DNA of 64,000 bases, taken from Ophthalmolycus amberensis (taxonomy: Eukaryota > Chordata > Actinopteri > Perciformes > Zoarcidae). Where the stretch lies: the NCBI GenBank assembly GCA_024529925.1, contig JAFEUB010000064.1, forward strand, positions 1,214,001-1,278,000. Reading direction: 5' to 3'. The position numbers and the translations under genes were made by a program. The notes under the pieces are model-generated. The model ran no database searches. It saw only the letters and a list, made by a program, of their open reading frames with translations, and was not told where the DNA came from. Positions 25,155-37,916 of this stretch are shown in pieces; the stretch's first letter is position 1, and each line of letters starts with the position of its first letter.

Positions 25155-25853
25155 GCAGCTTTTAACAAATCAAAGAAAAAACTGCTCACTTTTCACAAAA
25201 GCCTTAATTTTGCATGTTTGATCAAATTTATTTGAAAGTTGGTAAAGCAATCCTTAAATCTGACGAATCAAATACTGATATTGCCCAAATGCAAAGAAAA
25301 TATCAAGACAGAGAATATCTTAATAAGCTAAGTATTGATTACAATGAGCTAGCAAGCTACTTTGTTTCTCAGGTTTATGATTATTTACCATTTAAAATAT
25401 TTCACATTTTCTACATCAGTCAGTGGCGTTTCCCAGCATTGCAGTAGCCTTTTAAAAAGCACAATATTGGGTTTCACTTTTTCATTGGATGTAACAAAAT
25501 ATTTTCAGTCTGGGGATTGATTTTCTGTTACAAAACCTCAACTCAGCAGCAGCTAACAGTTATTTATATTATTAAATATTTTTCAGATGAAGTAATGAAG
25601 TCTATGACATGTCAGAAAACTCAAACATGTCCACTTTTAAATGATATAAAGAAAGGAAAACTTGGCCATCAAAGACAATTGTCACTTTTTTGTCAGTCGA
25701 TTAATCTAAATATTGTTCCAGCACTAGCAGGAATGAAGGAGCGCCATTTCCCGTGAAGTACATTGAGTACAATATGTTTCATCCAGCATGCCAGGCTATA
25801 AGAGGTGAGAAGTTGATATAAAAGCTGAAATATCTGGGTGATGCTGTAATTTT

Positions 25854-28800
25854 TTATCTGATTCCACCTCCCAGTTTTTGCAGCACTCCCAGGCCTTTCT
25901 CCTCGTAGTCTGCCCGGCTCAGCCAGAAGGAGTCCTTGTCTTTCATGATGTTGGCGAGCACCGCGCCGCCCAGGAACACCATGTGTTTACGCCGGGGAGG
26001 GTCCTCGATGCGGATCCGAAACTTCTACACAGGTGAGGAAAAAGGAGAGGTGAGTTCTCTCTATGAGTGTATGTGTCTCTCTCTGTTTGTTAGTTAGAGC
26101 ACCAGACTGCTCCCAAGGTCCACTTACTTTCAGTATTGGTCTTAATGACCATGTGATGTGCTCAAAAGCTCCAGAACAAGCGAGTAAGTGGACCTCAGGC
26201 TGAGATTGTTTTGTCAAATGCAATTTCCATTACAAAAAGAGTAAAAGAGCTCTATTGTCAATGCTATTTAACATGTATTGAATGACTGGAACATGTTTTA
26301 ACATTGTTGTTATGATTTTATGCAAAGGTATGAAGAGATTTTTAAAGTTCGTAAACGATAACCTTATCCAACATTGTGTTGCTGCTGTGTTTTAATAAAC
26401 AGATTATCTCCCCAGCTGTATCCCGACTGCATCATTCTCCAGTAGAGCAGACATGTTGTCAGTGGATACTAAAGTTCTTACTGATAGTTTCTTAGTGTCT
26501 CCGTCCAGCACCCTCTCCAGGTAGAGCTGCTTCATCTCTCTCTCTAGTCTGGAGGGAAGTCCCGGGTACATGGTGGACCCTCCTGACAGAACAATGTGCT
26601 TATAGAAGTCTGCCCTGCACAGAGAAGAAGAAAGAAAAGACAATGACTTGTCTACATCCCCCGTGTGTCTTCTTCAGGGCGTCAGTACTGACGGCAGTGA
26701 GGAGACTCAGACCTGAGGTCGATGTCTGCAGCCTGGATGGTGTTAAACAGCAGCTCCGCCACTCCTGCTCCCTCCACGTTAATGAGGTGAGGCTGGAAGA
26801 GAGCCTCAGGGGCCCCGAACCTCTCTCCACCCACCTTCACCTGCCGGCCGTCAGGGAGCTGCACAACAGAAAGGAACCAACTTTAGAAAGAACAACATGG
26901 CAGCAGCGTGCCGCAATGTCTTTTCTTACACAGCATCAAAACATGTTTAAATTATTCTTATAGTGGCATTACATTTATTTTTTTATATTTGGGAAAATAC
27001 ACTTATTAATCAATTTTCTTGCCAAGAGTTCGATAAGAAAACTCATACCTCCCATGTTTGTATGCTAACTAAATAGAGCTAAGTTAGCATAAACCACCCC
27101 ATAACTCCACAAATTATTGTTTTTACACTTACAATACTTTTACTTTTTGAGCAGATTAAACAAACAAGACATAACTTGTTGGTATTCTTTTTTTACCTTT
27201 GGTGCCTGGCTAGCCATTTCCCCCTCTTTCCAGTATTTATGCTAAGCTAAGCTAACCAACTGCTGGCTTTAGCTTCATATTTACCGCACAGGTGTAAGAG
27301 TGGTACCGATCTTCTCGTCTAACTCTCAGCAAGAATTTCCCAAAATGCTGAACCCTTCCTTAGACTTAAACTAAAATGTCTTTCCTGGGATTCAGTTCGT
27401 CACCATACCGTGAACGTCTCCACCAGGTAGGTGGTCTCTAAAGCCAGGCGCTGCTCCTGCTCGATGTTGTATCCCACATAGCAGAGCTCCTCCTTCAACA
27501 AACGCACAGTCTCAAAGTCGGCCGTGTGGTTGAAGGCGTAACCTCGGAGGAGCAGGAGCTGATGGCGGGAAGACAAAAAGGTGAGTGGTTTTGTCGTTTG
27601 TCTGTTATGCATCTTTTTTCCCCTCATTTCTTTATGTGCAATATGGAGCTGGGAGTCTCCCGGCTCACCTTGATGAGGTACCGTGTGATGTCCCGTCCTG
27701 CGATGTCCAGCCGGCGTGTGAGGTGGGGTAAAGAAAAGCCCTCATACACGGGACAGATGTGGGTGACACCGTCCCCCGAGTCGAGGACCACACCGGTCAG
27801 CAAACCTGTAGACGGGAACAATTCCCAAAAGATTATTTAATGAAACATTTCCAATAATCCTGGAGGTCTGACAGAACAGAAAAGTTAGAAATTAGATTTC
27901 TTGTGTCTGTTTTTAAACGCTGAAACACACGATTATTACAGTTTGCTCTCAGAAACAACAATTTAAGATCAAAAAGTGAATATGAAAGAACGATTCAAAC
28001 TACTACATATTGATATATGATTGGACTTGATGTCTTACCCTGAGCATACAGAGTGAGCACGGCCTGAATTGCCACATAAATGCCGTGGAACTTGTACGTC
28101 TCAAACATGACCTCCGTGATCTTCTCCCGGTTCTTGGTGGGGTTCATGGGCGGCTCGGTCAGCAGGATCTTCAGGAAGAAACAAATGCAATACAAACTGA
28201 GGGAGTTCAAGCATACGTTTTTAATTCTAGGATACAGAAAGAGAGGATAATGCTGTGATACCGAGCACACCAATGTAGAATTCATTACAATGCAGGCTTC
28301 TTGCAAACCTCCGTAAAAGCTGCACACAACATTTCGCAGCTCTAACATTTTGCAAGGAAACGTGTGCAGCTTGTATTGTTAGAAAAGTTAATAGAGTACA
28401 ACATCTGCCCAGTTGTGTTCTACCTTGCATTCTGGCGGGTTGACGTCCAGGCGGTCGGGGCCGAAGGTGTAGTCCCACAGGTGGAGCATGTCTTCCCAGC
28501 TGCGCACCATGCCGTTCTCCATCGGGTAGGACACCTCCAGCATGGAGCGGCACTCGCTGGCCTCATCACCCACCATCAGGTCCTGGTGGGAGAGAGCGGG
28601 AGGAGGTCAGCAACGGGATAAGAGCTGAGCTTTCTGTTAAATGTCTGTTTATTTACATTTTTAGGAATACAGGATTAGGGTTATTTTTTCTTATGAATAG
28701 GGGGAAGTTGTAATGTGTGCACTCTACAGTTAGTCTGCAACTGTGTTGGTCTTGCTTTGTGTTAAAAAGGACGAGGACTTGGTATTGTTTGTAAAATGTC

Positions 28801-30530
28801 ATTCCTGATACCTTAATTTAGGCACAGATGCAAAAACAATACTTTTTACAACACCATATATTGGGGAATATATACATCAATGTATTGTCTTAACACTTGC
28901 AACCTTAAAAACATTTTTGTCAGAATATAGAATTTAAATCAGGTGATATATGATCAGAGGATAATCAGACTAAGAATCAAACTGATGATAACTTTTTGAT
29001 ACTATCTTGGGGGAAAAGGAAGTTGACCAAAAAAGACAGACAACTATCTTGTGGACAATGATGTCTTTGTTTTGACTCTGCTGTGGATGAATGGGCCTTT
29101 GCACTCCTGCTCCACAAGATGTCCCGTGAGGATTACGAGGAGTATAAATCTGAGTGCTCGGCACGGCCTCAGGTTACGTGAGAATATGAATTTAACTGTG
29201 TCTTACGGGCAGCTAACAGGTGTACAGATCTAAGACACGTTGATACGTTTGAGCTGCGAGGTAAGAGGAGCTAGAGGAGAGGAGGTAGGTCAGGTGTTTA
29301 ATTAACTTAACAAGTCTTATAGCGTGTGTTCAGACTTACCAGGCAGGCATTCCCTTCGCTTTGACCAGAATACAACCACATAGAGTTGGTGTTAATAAGT
29401 GACAAAGAACGGGGAAAATATGCAAAGCAAGACATTAGAGTAATCCCACCTTTATCTCAATGTTGCCCACTTTGGTGTTGGATCGTATGATCGGTCGACC
29501 CACCATGGCAGGGAAGATGTGGTCGGGGAAGTTGGATCCAGCGAAGCCACACTTGACAAACTGGGGAGGGATGTGAGAGTGAAACAAACGTGGACTTTTT
29601 TGTGAATAAAGTTCTCGTTTCTTTTGTGTGTTAACTCACATTAATTGTACTCCGGCACTAAAGCCTTTTGGAATGGATGATTTCCATTCATAAATCAATT
29701 ACATTCAGTTTAATCCGGCTTAATCTGTCTGTCCCAGAGTGTGTTATTATGATGCATTCACCAGATTATTCATCAGAACATGTAAATGCAATTTCATTAC
29801 ATTTTTAAAAGCATGTGCAATAACTCATTTGGCATAAGTATATTGTTGCATTGCTTTTAAATGGCCTGCTGCTTCTCTGCCTGTCATGACTACACCTCAT
29901 ACCGTAGTGTCTCAACTTGTCTTTGTGGCCGTGGACACATTCCTTAGCCTGAAGGGGTGAAATGCATTCCAAAGAGAGGCAAAAGAATTAGGTCACAAGT
30001 TTCTGACTGCAGGTACGGTTCATTACTCACGTTTGTCCTCACATATGTTAGTATCTTCATGCCACAATACAGTATTTAAGAGCCACTCCAGATGTTTTAT
30101 ATCTCAAATCTCTCTTCCTGCTTTTCATCCAGTTGTTGCTCAGTTCAAAGCATCACATCCATTTATGGCTGTGTGTGCACATACAGAGAGTGACAAGTCT
30201 AGACAGATGTGGAATCAGGCTACAGTATGCACACAGATTCACACCCTTCAGATGTCAACCATTGCATATGATCCAGAAGTAAACGTTTACCCTCTTAGAG
30301 CAGCTACTTTTAAATAAAACAGATGTTTAACACAGCTGGTGTAGGTTTGCATGAGACATTTTTGAAGAAAACACTTTGAATATAAGCTAAAAAGTTACTG
30401 CAAAAGAAAAAAGACAATAACCAGTTATGTTAATAGACTGTTGGGTAACGGCATGGTACAAAACAGACACTACTTGACTTACCCCTGTCCCATTGTCACA
30501 GACCACCACTTTTCTCCCCTCGCTGTCCAT
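25854..30530 (-). CDS. actr2: Actin-related protein 2 (ARP2), 9 coding exons
   Basis: In transcript order the exons are 30530-30483, 29560-29450, 28582-28424, 28168-28039, 27805-27669, 27558-27409, 26858-26713, 26614-26482 and 26024-25854. Every junction keeps frame and the product is 394 aa, exactly the human ARP2 length. ARP2 is a core subunit of the Arp2/3 complex, which nucleates branched actin filaments. Diagnostic stretches include VVVCDNGTGFVKCGFAGSN (ATP phosphate loop), TEPPMNPTKNREKI, DSGDGVTHICPVYEG, YVGYNIEQEQ and IVLSGGSTMYPGLPSRLERE. Differences from human cluster in exon 3 (RSWEDML, DRLDVNPPECK) and the C-terminus (LQKLGGGIR), so this may be the more diverged of the teleost actr2 paralogues. 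The start ATG has a purine at -3 (aagcATGG). No sign of decay. Confidence 0.96.
28583..29449. other. actr2 intron 2
   Basis: An 867-bp intron. On the minus strand a short exon-like piece ends in CCTG|GTAAG near 29336-29340, but with no convincing acceptor or homology I do not call it an exon. Mammalian ACTR2 has a small alternative exon at this place; I could not find its counterpart. Confidence 0.5.
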
Positions 30531-31369
30531 GCTTAAACCAATACAGCTCAAGATACTCCCTCCTGTCAGGACAGGAGTTTCACCAACAAATGACAAATCC
30601 AAGACTATAATGCATGAATTTAGCAGTGACTACAACTGACAGGTAAGCAGAAGTATTCTTGCTACTGCTTCCTGCGTGGGCGGGATCGCTGAATGGGTGG
30701 ACACCCATTTTCTGTGATCTGGAAAGAGGGGAAGGACGTAAACTTCACTCTTTTGTAGGCAAACAGGTAGCTTTCTTTTGAATGAGGCAACTCATTTTTA
30801 AAGTTGCAACAACAACAAAAATAACATTTGGTCCATTTATTATGTAAATATCTATACTCTGCCTACTACTGGTGAGATGTTACTACATCTGTTCACTGTT
30901 ATTGAATCGTCCATGCACTTTTAAACTTTTGTCACTGAATGATACTTTCTGTATTTTGAATAGCTTCACAGAAAATAGCAGTAGTCTAACAATAATCCTC
31001 CCTTAAATTCCTTCAGCATCACGTTAGTTTTGTGCCTCCTAAAAATAGAATAACGGTTCCTCAGAGACACTGGATGGCGTCGTTCTGCCCCCGTGTTTTC
31101 TACCGTTAACACTCGTGCGCTACAAAACGAGCAAGAAGTGATGTCACTTCCGGCCAGAGATGAGAGAGGGTAATATAACTGATATATTAAAGAAAAGCTT
31201 TGGTGAAGAGTGTTGGAAGCCTCTTTTGGAGTTTTTGGAGTCAACAAGTCTAGTGAATAGAATTTGAGAATTATATTTATTTTATTTTGTTTTTTTAATT
31301 TAATTTTGTTTTATTTTGTGTTTGTTTGTTTGGTTTTCGTATTCGAGAATTACTTTCCTTAGTCCACAC

Positions 31370-31445
31370 TCCAGATTAGTGGGTGGCGGTAATGCACCTA
31401 AAAGTTGTTGCCAACCGCCATTAAAAACAAAAGAAGAAGAAGAAG
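31370..31445 (+). mobile_element. Dispersed-repeat 3' end with (AAG)n tail
   Basis: The segment has an imperfect hairpin, with GGTGGCGGTAATGCACC on one side and CCAACCGCC on the other, ending in A-rich sequence and (AAG)n. I recall this arrangement as a very common dispersed repeat end in fish genomes; the family name is not certain. Confidence 0.5.
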
Positions 31446-31501
31446 TCACTTCCGGCCGCCATCTTTGTTTGCTTAAGGAAACAGTTGCAACTCCGGAACA
31501 G
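31446..31501 (+). promoter_or_regulatory. Candidate promoter / first exon with ETS and YY1 sites
   Basis: CACTTCCGG (31447-31455) overlaps GCCGCCATCTT (31455-31465, a strong YY1 match). About 36 nt later comes CGGAACAG|GTAAAAAC, a usable splice donor. ETS plus YY1 at a start site is typical of housekeeping promoters. No downstream plus-strand coding exon was found before six7, so it may drive a non-coding transcript. A second ETS site on the same strand lies 300 bp upstream. Confidence 0.35.
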
Positions 31502-33490
31502 GTAAAAACATTCAAAATTGACCTGCAGAAATTATATTTTTTCGTTTAAGCTGGGTAGAAGTATTTTGGGAACCCTGAATGTCCTCAAAACATTAGTATG
31601 TGTTTGTTTTGTGTGACTTGTATTATTTAATTGAAAAACATGCCAGTGATTTAAAGGTTTGTCTGTGAAAAGCTCTGATAAAACCACTCTATCCCACCTA
31701 ACTTTACCCTTCAACAGACTAGCTAGCTGCTAAGTAATGCTGTCGCCAGCTGGTGAACATAGTGGAGCATTTAGCAGCTAAAGAAACATGATATTTTCCT
31801 CAGGAAACTAAATTGAACCAAAATGAGGGTGAATACTGGACTTACATACATTAGGTGGTGGCCAAAAACTGAATTACCAATGTTGCTCTGTGTCTGCTGG
31901 ATGTATAAAATAGTTTGCTAACATGCTAATATGTGAATGTAGTGTTTTAGCTTGATTTGCAAATAACCACAGTGTCTGTAATTAGAGTATATTGTGATGT
32001 AGCTTTTAGTTGTCCCTTACGTTAATTAGATAACAACATGGTCAACAACCCTTCCAATTTCATACTAGAATTTACACTTAATCTCAAACTTTTCCAGTGA
32101 AACGTAAATCAATGTAAGGATTGTTTCAACAATAATAACAACTACATAATCCCTTAAAATGTTCGGCAGTTGGGGCATGCAAATTAGCTTATATTGACTA
32201 AATATGAAACATTTCTGCTCTGTGTTCAATCGCGGAAAACCGGATTGTTGGATAAATTCATGTTGCACTTTTGTCTTTTATCGTTGGTGGTTTAATAAGC
32301 TGATTTGAGGAATCTTCCTCTGTTAAAGTGAAGACAACATTGTACTGAATGGACTTGTACGTGGCCCATAACTCAAGTCTTGTCACACATCATTGCTGTA
32401 CTGTATCAACACAGTTTTGAACTCGCAAATACAGCGAGTCAGTATAACTTTGGATAAAAATAGGTTCATTTATTTACATAAAACATTTACAAAATACATC
32501 TTTTCATTGCAGTAATGTGTTATGAGAAATGATGGTTGTAAAAAAAGACAGCAAACAGGCCGTTGAGTGTGTCTTTGTGACAGGAGGACACAATCGTATC
32601 CTGCCCGGTTCTCACTGTTCTCAAATGTAATAGGCACATTGAGTTAAGACTGACTAGTGCTTTACATTCTCGCTGTCTCGTCTTTTTCTGTTTTCAGCTC
32701 CTGCAGGAATTCATCAGAGCAGCTCAGGAGCGTTTACAAAAAAAGCAAAAAACTACCGTACATATTTTAAATGGTAAACAAACACGGAGTGAACAGGTAA
32801 AACACAGCCGGTAACAAAATGGTTTTGTATTTTAAGCAGCGCGTTTGCATCATTACTTACATAAAGTCTTTCCAAACTTATGCTATTAATTGGTTTTCCG
32901 TTGTAAAAGAGTGATGCCCTTAGTTTTTAAGGCAGTGAAATGTGTTTAATTGGTCTGTCACTATGTTTACATGCCATTATAACAAGATGGTTAAAGTTGA
33001 CATTGTTTCGTAATAGTGCCATTAGATAGGTACATTTTGGAGATGTATTCAAACTGTATTGCTGTAGTGTGAGAAAGTTATGCATCTAAATGTAGTGACA
33101 TATATTAAAAGCCTACCCAAGGCATTGTTCATTGTGTCCTCACAATTTCCATACAAATGAGTTATGTAGCTTAGATACTGACTATTAGAAAATAATCTAT
33201 CCAAACCAAAAGTATCAAAAACCTGAAATGTTATTACTCACATTATCTAAAGACCATGCTCAGCAGTAAACTAGTTCATTTAACAGTCGAAGTCATGTGC
33301 CATGGTGATTTTAAGTGCTGGTTGTTTTTGCACATCATTGCCTCACAATGTCCACTCACAGCCTCTTCCTCCTCCCACTGAGAACACCTCAGTGTTTCCA
33401 AACAGCCTCGGCCAGTTTAAATGTCTTTATCTGGGTCTGATGATGGACGCCGCTCTCGCCCCTCCGCAGGGAACGAGAGTCTCGACCCTC

Positions 33491-35725
33491 TCAAGACTCG
33501 AACTCGCTGTCGCTGCTGACGGAGATCTCTGGGGTGGAGGCTCCAGTTCCTTGCCGCTCGTCTGTGCTACAGTCGCTGGCCTCCGGGCTGCCCAGGTGGC
33601 GAGGAGACGGAGGCAACAAGTGGCCGTGATGGCGGCGGTCCTGGAGGGAGCCGTTAAGGGAGCTCCCAGAGGGCAAGAGGGAGGAATCCTGCTGCATTCT
33701 AGGGTGGAGGGAGAGATGAGAGACATGAGTTCGGGCTCAACGGATGGATGTGCTGGAGCTGCTCTTCAGGCAGATGTTAGTACTCATTGCATACATTGGA
33801 ATTAACCATATGTAAACGTTGACATACCTGTTTTTTGCGGACGCAGCGCGGTCTCTTTGGCGGCGGTTCTTGAACCAGTTGCCGACCTGTGTGGGTGTGA
33901 GTCCCGTGGCCTGGGCCAAGTGGCGCTTCCTGGACGGGTTGGGGTACGGGTCTTGAAGGTACCACTCTCTCAACAAACTGCGGGTCCTTTCCTGGAGAAC
34001 ACATAGAAATATATGGAATATTTAGGCTGCCATTCATTAATCTCATGTTATATTATCTCCTGTTAAGTAGACAACACAACGTACAATCTATTAGCATGGA
34101 ATAGCACTTTGATAAGACACCAGGTGGTGTTTTAATATCCTATTACACCACAATAATCTCATGATGCTCAGTATAATCACATTAGACTTGATTTATTAGT
34201 ACAGTAGATTATTGGAAGTATACATAACAATTTATAGCCACCAAATTGGATCATGTTAAGGGGCTTAATAGGCTGTCGGGGAGGCTATCCCTCCCGAGGT
34301 TTGGAATTACAGATTACGATACTTCCCCCCATGTCACATGAGGGAGATCACACACATAAACACACAACTTAATCTTTGAATCCTTGAAGTTAATTTCTCT
34401 CTCGTGACATTTAACAGAGTATCATAACAGTTATCATAACTTAAAGACAATCTATTTGCTTCCAAAAGAACCACTCATGATGAAATTCAGTGTTTGTGTA
34501 TATTTCTGCATGTCTGCAGGCGAGGAGCTGAAGAGTTCAACATGGAGTGAATGTCTATGTTGGCTCCTGGATAGCAGATAGATAGGCTCGTTTAGATTAT
34601 TGCTCATACTGTGGTTTAATATTTTAAATATTAGCTGCTAATTACAAATAAGATTAAACTCTAATGGAACCTGCAGAAATCTGGCCTTTCAAGGTGCACA
34701 CAGTAAATTATGCTGAAGCGTCAATTTTAAATCAAAAACAGGTCAAATAATAGGCTGTGTGACATCATATAAAGTTGGTATAAGATATGACGAAACAAAT
34801 TAAATTAACATGATGTATTCACCGATAGATTTACAAGTTGCGCTGGAATCAGTGCTAAAACTACTGATTTGGCATCTTTAGGAGCCGTAATCTAACCTTG
34901 TTTGTCAGTATATGAAAGCCTGGATATGCTGGTCAGAAAGTATTCACCAGACTTGTACGAGACTTCTGATCTTGCAACAGGCCACCACGTCTAAAGTTGT
35001 GTAAAGTCACAGCAGAAGGCAGAGGGATAACCAAAGCTCTGGATATTATCATCTTAAGAGCTCAAAGACCAGGCTGCTCATACAGCAGGTTAAAAGTCAC
35101 CTGTAGAGAGCTGCTGGTGGTCAAGTTTACAATGTTAAGATGCACTTTCCTACAGTCTGAATGCATGTTATATATAATGATATATAATGATGCAATCAAT
35201 ATAGTTTTCGCCCTAAGACGAGGGGACACGTGGGTTGTACCGCGGGGCTCAAACTCCATCGCCCTGTCACCAGCAGCCGTGTGGGTGAAATTCTAGAACG
35301 CGTATCATTGTGTTTACCTTAAAGCAATGCGTCTTCTGCTCGCCGTCCCAGATGGTGCGGGGCAGGGGGAACTTTTTCCGGATCCGGTACTTCTCCACCG
35401 GGCCCAGCGGCCGCCCGCGGAGCCTCTCCGCCTCTCGGTAGTGCGCGTCCAGCCACAGGTCCTGGAGCTTGGCGTGCGACTCGCGCGTGAACCGGTGACT
35501 CTGGAGGATCTGGTAAAGACCCTCGAAGTTTCCCCCGTGGAAGGCGACCAGCGCTCGCGCTCGCATCACGGACTCGTGTCGGTTGAGCGCCTCCCCGGCG
35601 GAGCCAGGGACGGCCGCGGGCAGGGACCAGAGGAACCTGCCGAGGCGCTCGATGTCCCCGGTCTCCTCCAAGTTCTCGCACACCCGAGCGACCTGGTCCG
35701 ACGTGAACATCGGCAGTGGGAACAT
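33491..35725 (-). CDS. six7: Six3/Six6-class homeobox factor, likely Six7, 3 coding exons
   Basis: Exons 35725-35318, 33991-33828 and 33698-33491 join in frame to give 259 aa. A SIX domain (about residues 6-122) reads VCENLEETGDIERLGRFLWS and LRGRPLGPVEKYRIRKKFPL. A SIX-type homeodomain (about 123-186) runs from TIWDGEQKTHCFK to VGNWFKNRRQRDRAASAKNR. The C-terminus ends ASTPEISVSSDSEFES, a divergent version of the SSDSE tail of SIX3/SIX6. The SIX3/6 class represses or activates eye and forebrain genes. Six7 is a rapidly evolving extra member of this class, known in zebrafish for controlling middle-wavelength cone opsins. The short N-terminus excludes SIX3, and the many substitutions in otherwise rigid SIX-domain positions favour six7 over six6. 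The frame is open for 56 further codons upstream to an ATG at 35893. Confidence 0.85.
33992..35317. other. six7 intron 1
   Basis: A 1.3-kb intron that falls inside the homeodomain coding sequence, after HCFK. It is AT-rich; the 34250-34330 portion is GC-richer and has TTAAT and GATTA words of homeodomain type. No coding signal. Confidence 0.5.
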
Positions 35726-36016
35726 CTCGGCTATGTGCCTTCTCTCCCCCCCCCCCCCCTCCCCAGTAGCTCGCCGAAGAAGATATGAAATGTGCGCATG
35801 AAGTGTTGTGTCCAACCGTGCGTAACGCTCCGTGCGCTCGCTGCCTCTTTTTTTTCTCCAAGATGATGGCAAGATTTTTGACACTGGCAGCATCTGTCCG
35901 CCGCCTCTCTTAAAGTAGCCGAGTACTTTCCCGGTATTTGGGCAAATGTTTCAGAGAAGCTGGTGCGCAACGGTGGCCGCAAGCTAAATAAAGAAAGAGG
36001 ACAAGGAGTCGACCCG

Positions 36017-36024
36017 TATTTATA
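36017..36024 (-). promoter_or_regulatory. TATA box, six7
   Basis: The minus strand reads GC-TATAAATA-CGGG, a perfect TATA consensus in GC-richer surroundings about 290 bp upstream of the six7 ATG. This predicts a start site near 35990 and a 5' UTR of about 265 nt. A TATA promoter suits a tissue-restricted developmental gene. Confidence 0.6.
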
Positions 36025-36798
36025 GCGAGATACAATTAGCATCTCTGTAGTTGTTTTGAGAAGGATTATGCGTCCGGGCCATTAGCCTCTTAGTGGGGGG
36101 TAGTGTGTACAGAGGAGAGGTGACTGGCTGATCAGCTTGTTTGGCTTATAGCCTGAGGATACATTGACTGCCGGGATGACTGCAGCGAGCAAACAAGCGG
36201 GGATATGTTATTTGATGACGGATCTGGTGGAGATGGAGACAGCCATGGACAGGAGATGATGAGGGGAGAGTAGACGTGGAGAGAAAACCACTCCACGATT
36301 TTTTTTGACAGCAGGCAAACCCAAGAAGATGTAAGGAGAATGCCAAGAAGTGAGGGTATTCATACTTTTAGGAATGAGTGAACACTTTAAAGTCAGTGAG
36401 GAATGGTTAAGCCTGAACGTTGGTGGCACAATTACATCGTGGGGTCATGGTCATGAAAATGTGCCTGGACATTTGGTCGAGAGGACACGTCGGGACACAA
36501 AGATGCACCCCGACCAGCTAATACCCATGTAATTAAAAGAGATACGGTTCCATAGTTCATCCTCTGCGACCTCTTGCCAGGACAAGGCATAATAAAAACG
36601 CCCGAGGCATCGATGTATGGAGCAACTCCGGGATAAGGAATTAATGATCTGCTGCCCGGTTCAACCCCTCTGATCTCAGTAGCTCATTAATCAGTCTCAG
36701 GATAATTTTCTTATTAATCAGGTTTAGGATCCTGTCAGCATCTGTCAACAGTAATACAAACACGTTACACTTCATTTGCACACCATAGCTGAGAGGAA

Positions 36799-36800
<2 letters not shown>

Positions 36801-36847
<47 letters not shown>
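36801..36847. repeat. (TA)n microsatellite
   Basis: About 47 bp of TA dinucleotides upstream of six7. Confidence 0.95.
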
Positions 36848-36850
<3 letters not shown>

Positions 36851-37352
36851 TAGCAATTTAACTTAAAGCCTAAAACAAACGGCGCTGAAGGCAGACATAG
36901 ATTAATCCCTGGAGTGCATATGAGGCTTTGGATAAAGGTTGCAGTCAGGTGAAGGATCGTCTGGTTTAATCTAAAGTGAAGTGGCTTAAAATTCGTCTAC
37001 AAATCTGTCTAGAATACAGATAATATCTATGAGCATCAGGTTGTGTTGTTGGGATCAATACTAAACAATACATTTGAATAATTCCTCCAAAAAAACCAGT
37101 TTGTCATCTTAAATACTTCTTTAGTGCTTTAACGTTTCAATAATCTATTGTAGAAGCAAATGATCCATCTATTATTGCAGACATAGAAATACAGACAATT
37201 TAAAAGAAAATTAAATTGAGACAATATGAATCATACATTTTCTTTCTTAATTTGGAAATAAATGTATTAAAACATAAATTCCATATGAGCATCAAGTAAA
37301 TAGTGATTCTCAACATTGTAGTTATGACTGAGGCTTCATCATCTCTTCTGCA

Positions 37353-37384
37353 TTATATAATATATATATATATATATATATATT
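37353..37384. repeat. (TA)n microsatellite
   Basis: About 32 bp of TA dinucleotides with one interruption at the left. Confidence 0.9.
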
Positions 37385-37675
37385 ATTCATTTCACAATAA
37401 TATAAGACAGAGAAAAGTAGAACATTCTCTTGTTTGAGCAGCTGAGATGAGCAAATATGTAGATAAATTACTCTAAGCAGTTAATCAATTATCAGAATCA
37501 ACACTAGTTAACTTACAGTCAACTAGATGCTGTTCAGTGGAGTTTAGGGTATAGAAAGCGTATAGAATGACTCTATAAGCAGCAATCATTTGATACGTGT
37601 TAGAGCCTAAATCTATAGCTTAACATACCAGGTGGGATTGGTAAACGAATGCAAAGGGGGTTAGGTGTGATATTA

Positions 37676-37679
37676 TGTG

Positions 37680-37727
<48 letters not shown>

Positions 37728-37856
37728 TATGTGTGTCCGCAACACTCTTTGGCACAGAAGGGGAGAAATCAGCTCAGTGAAGATCATGCTCACAAGTTAA
37801 TCTAACCCCTCCAAGTTTCAGACACTTTGCGCCCCTGCCCACCACCACCATACTTA

Positions 37857-37916
<60 letters not shown>

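Larger units (their letters stand above)
30531..33490. other. Intergenic between actr2 and six7
   Basis: About 3 kb holding the actr2 promoter side and the six7 3' flank. It includes a repeat piece (31370-31445), two ETS-type CACTTCCGG sites (31145-31153, 31447-31455) and a candidate plus-strand first exon (31446-31501). A minus-strand AATAAA at 32469-32474 could end a long six7 3' UTR. The rest is AT-rich unique sequence with no coding signal. Confidence 0.55.
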
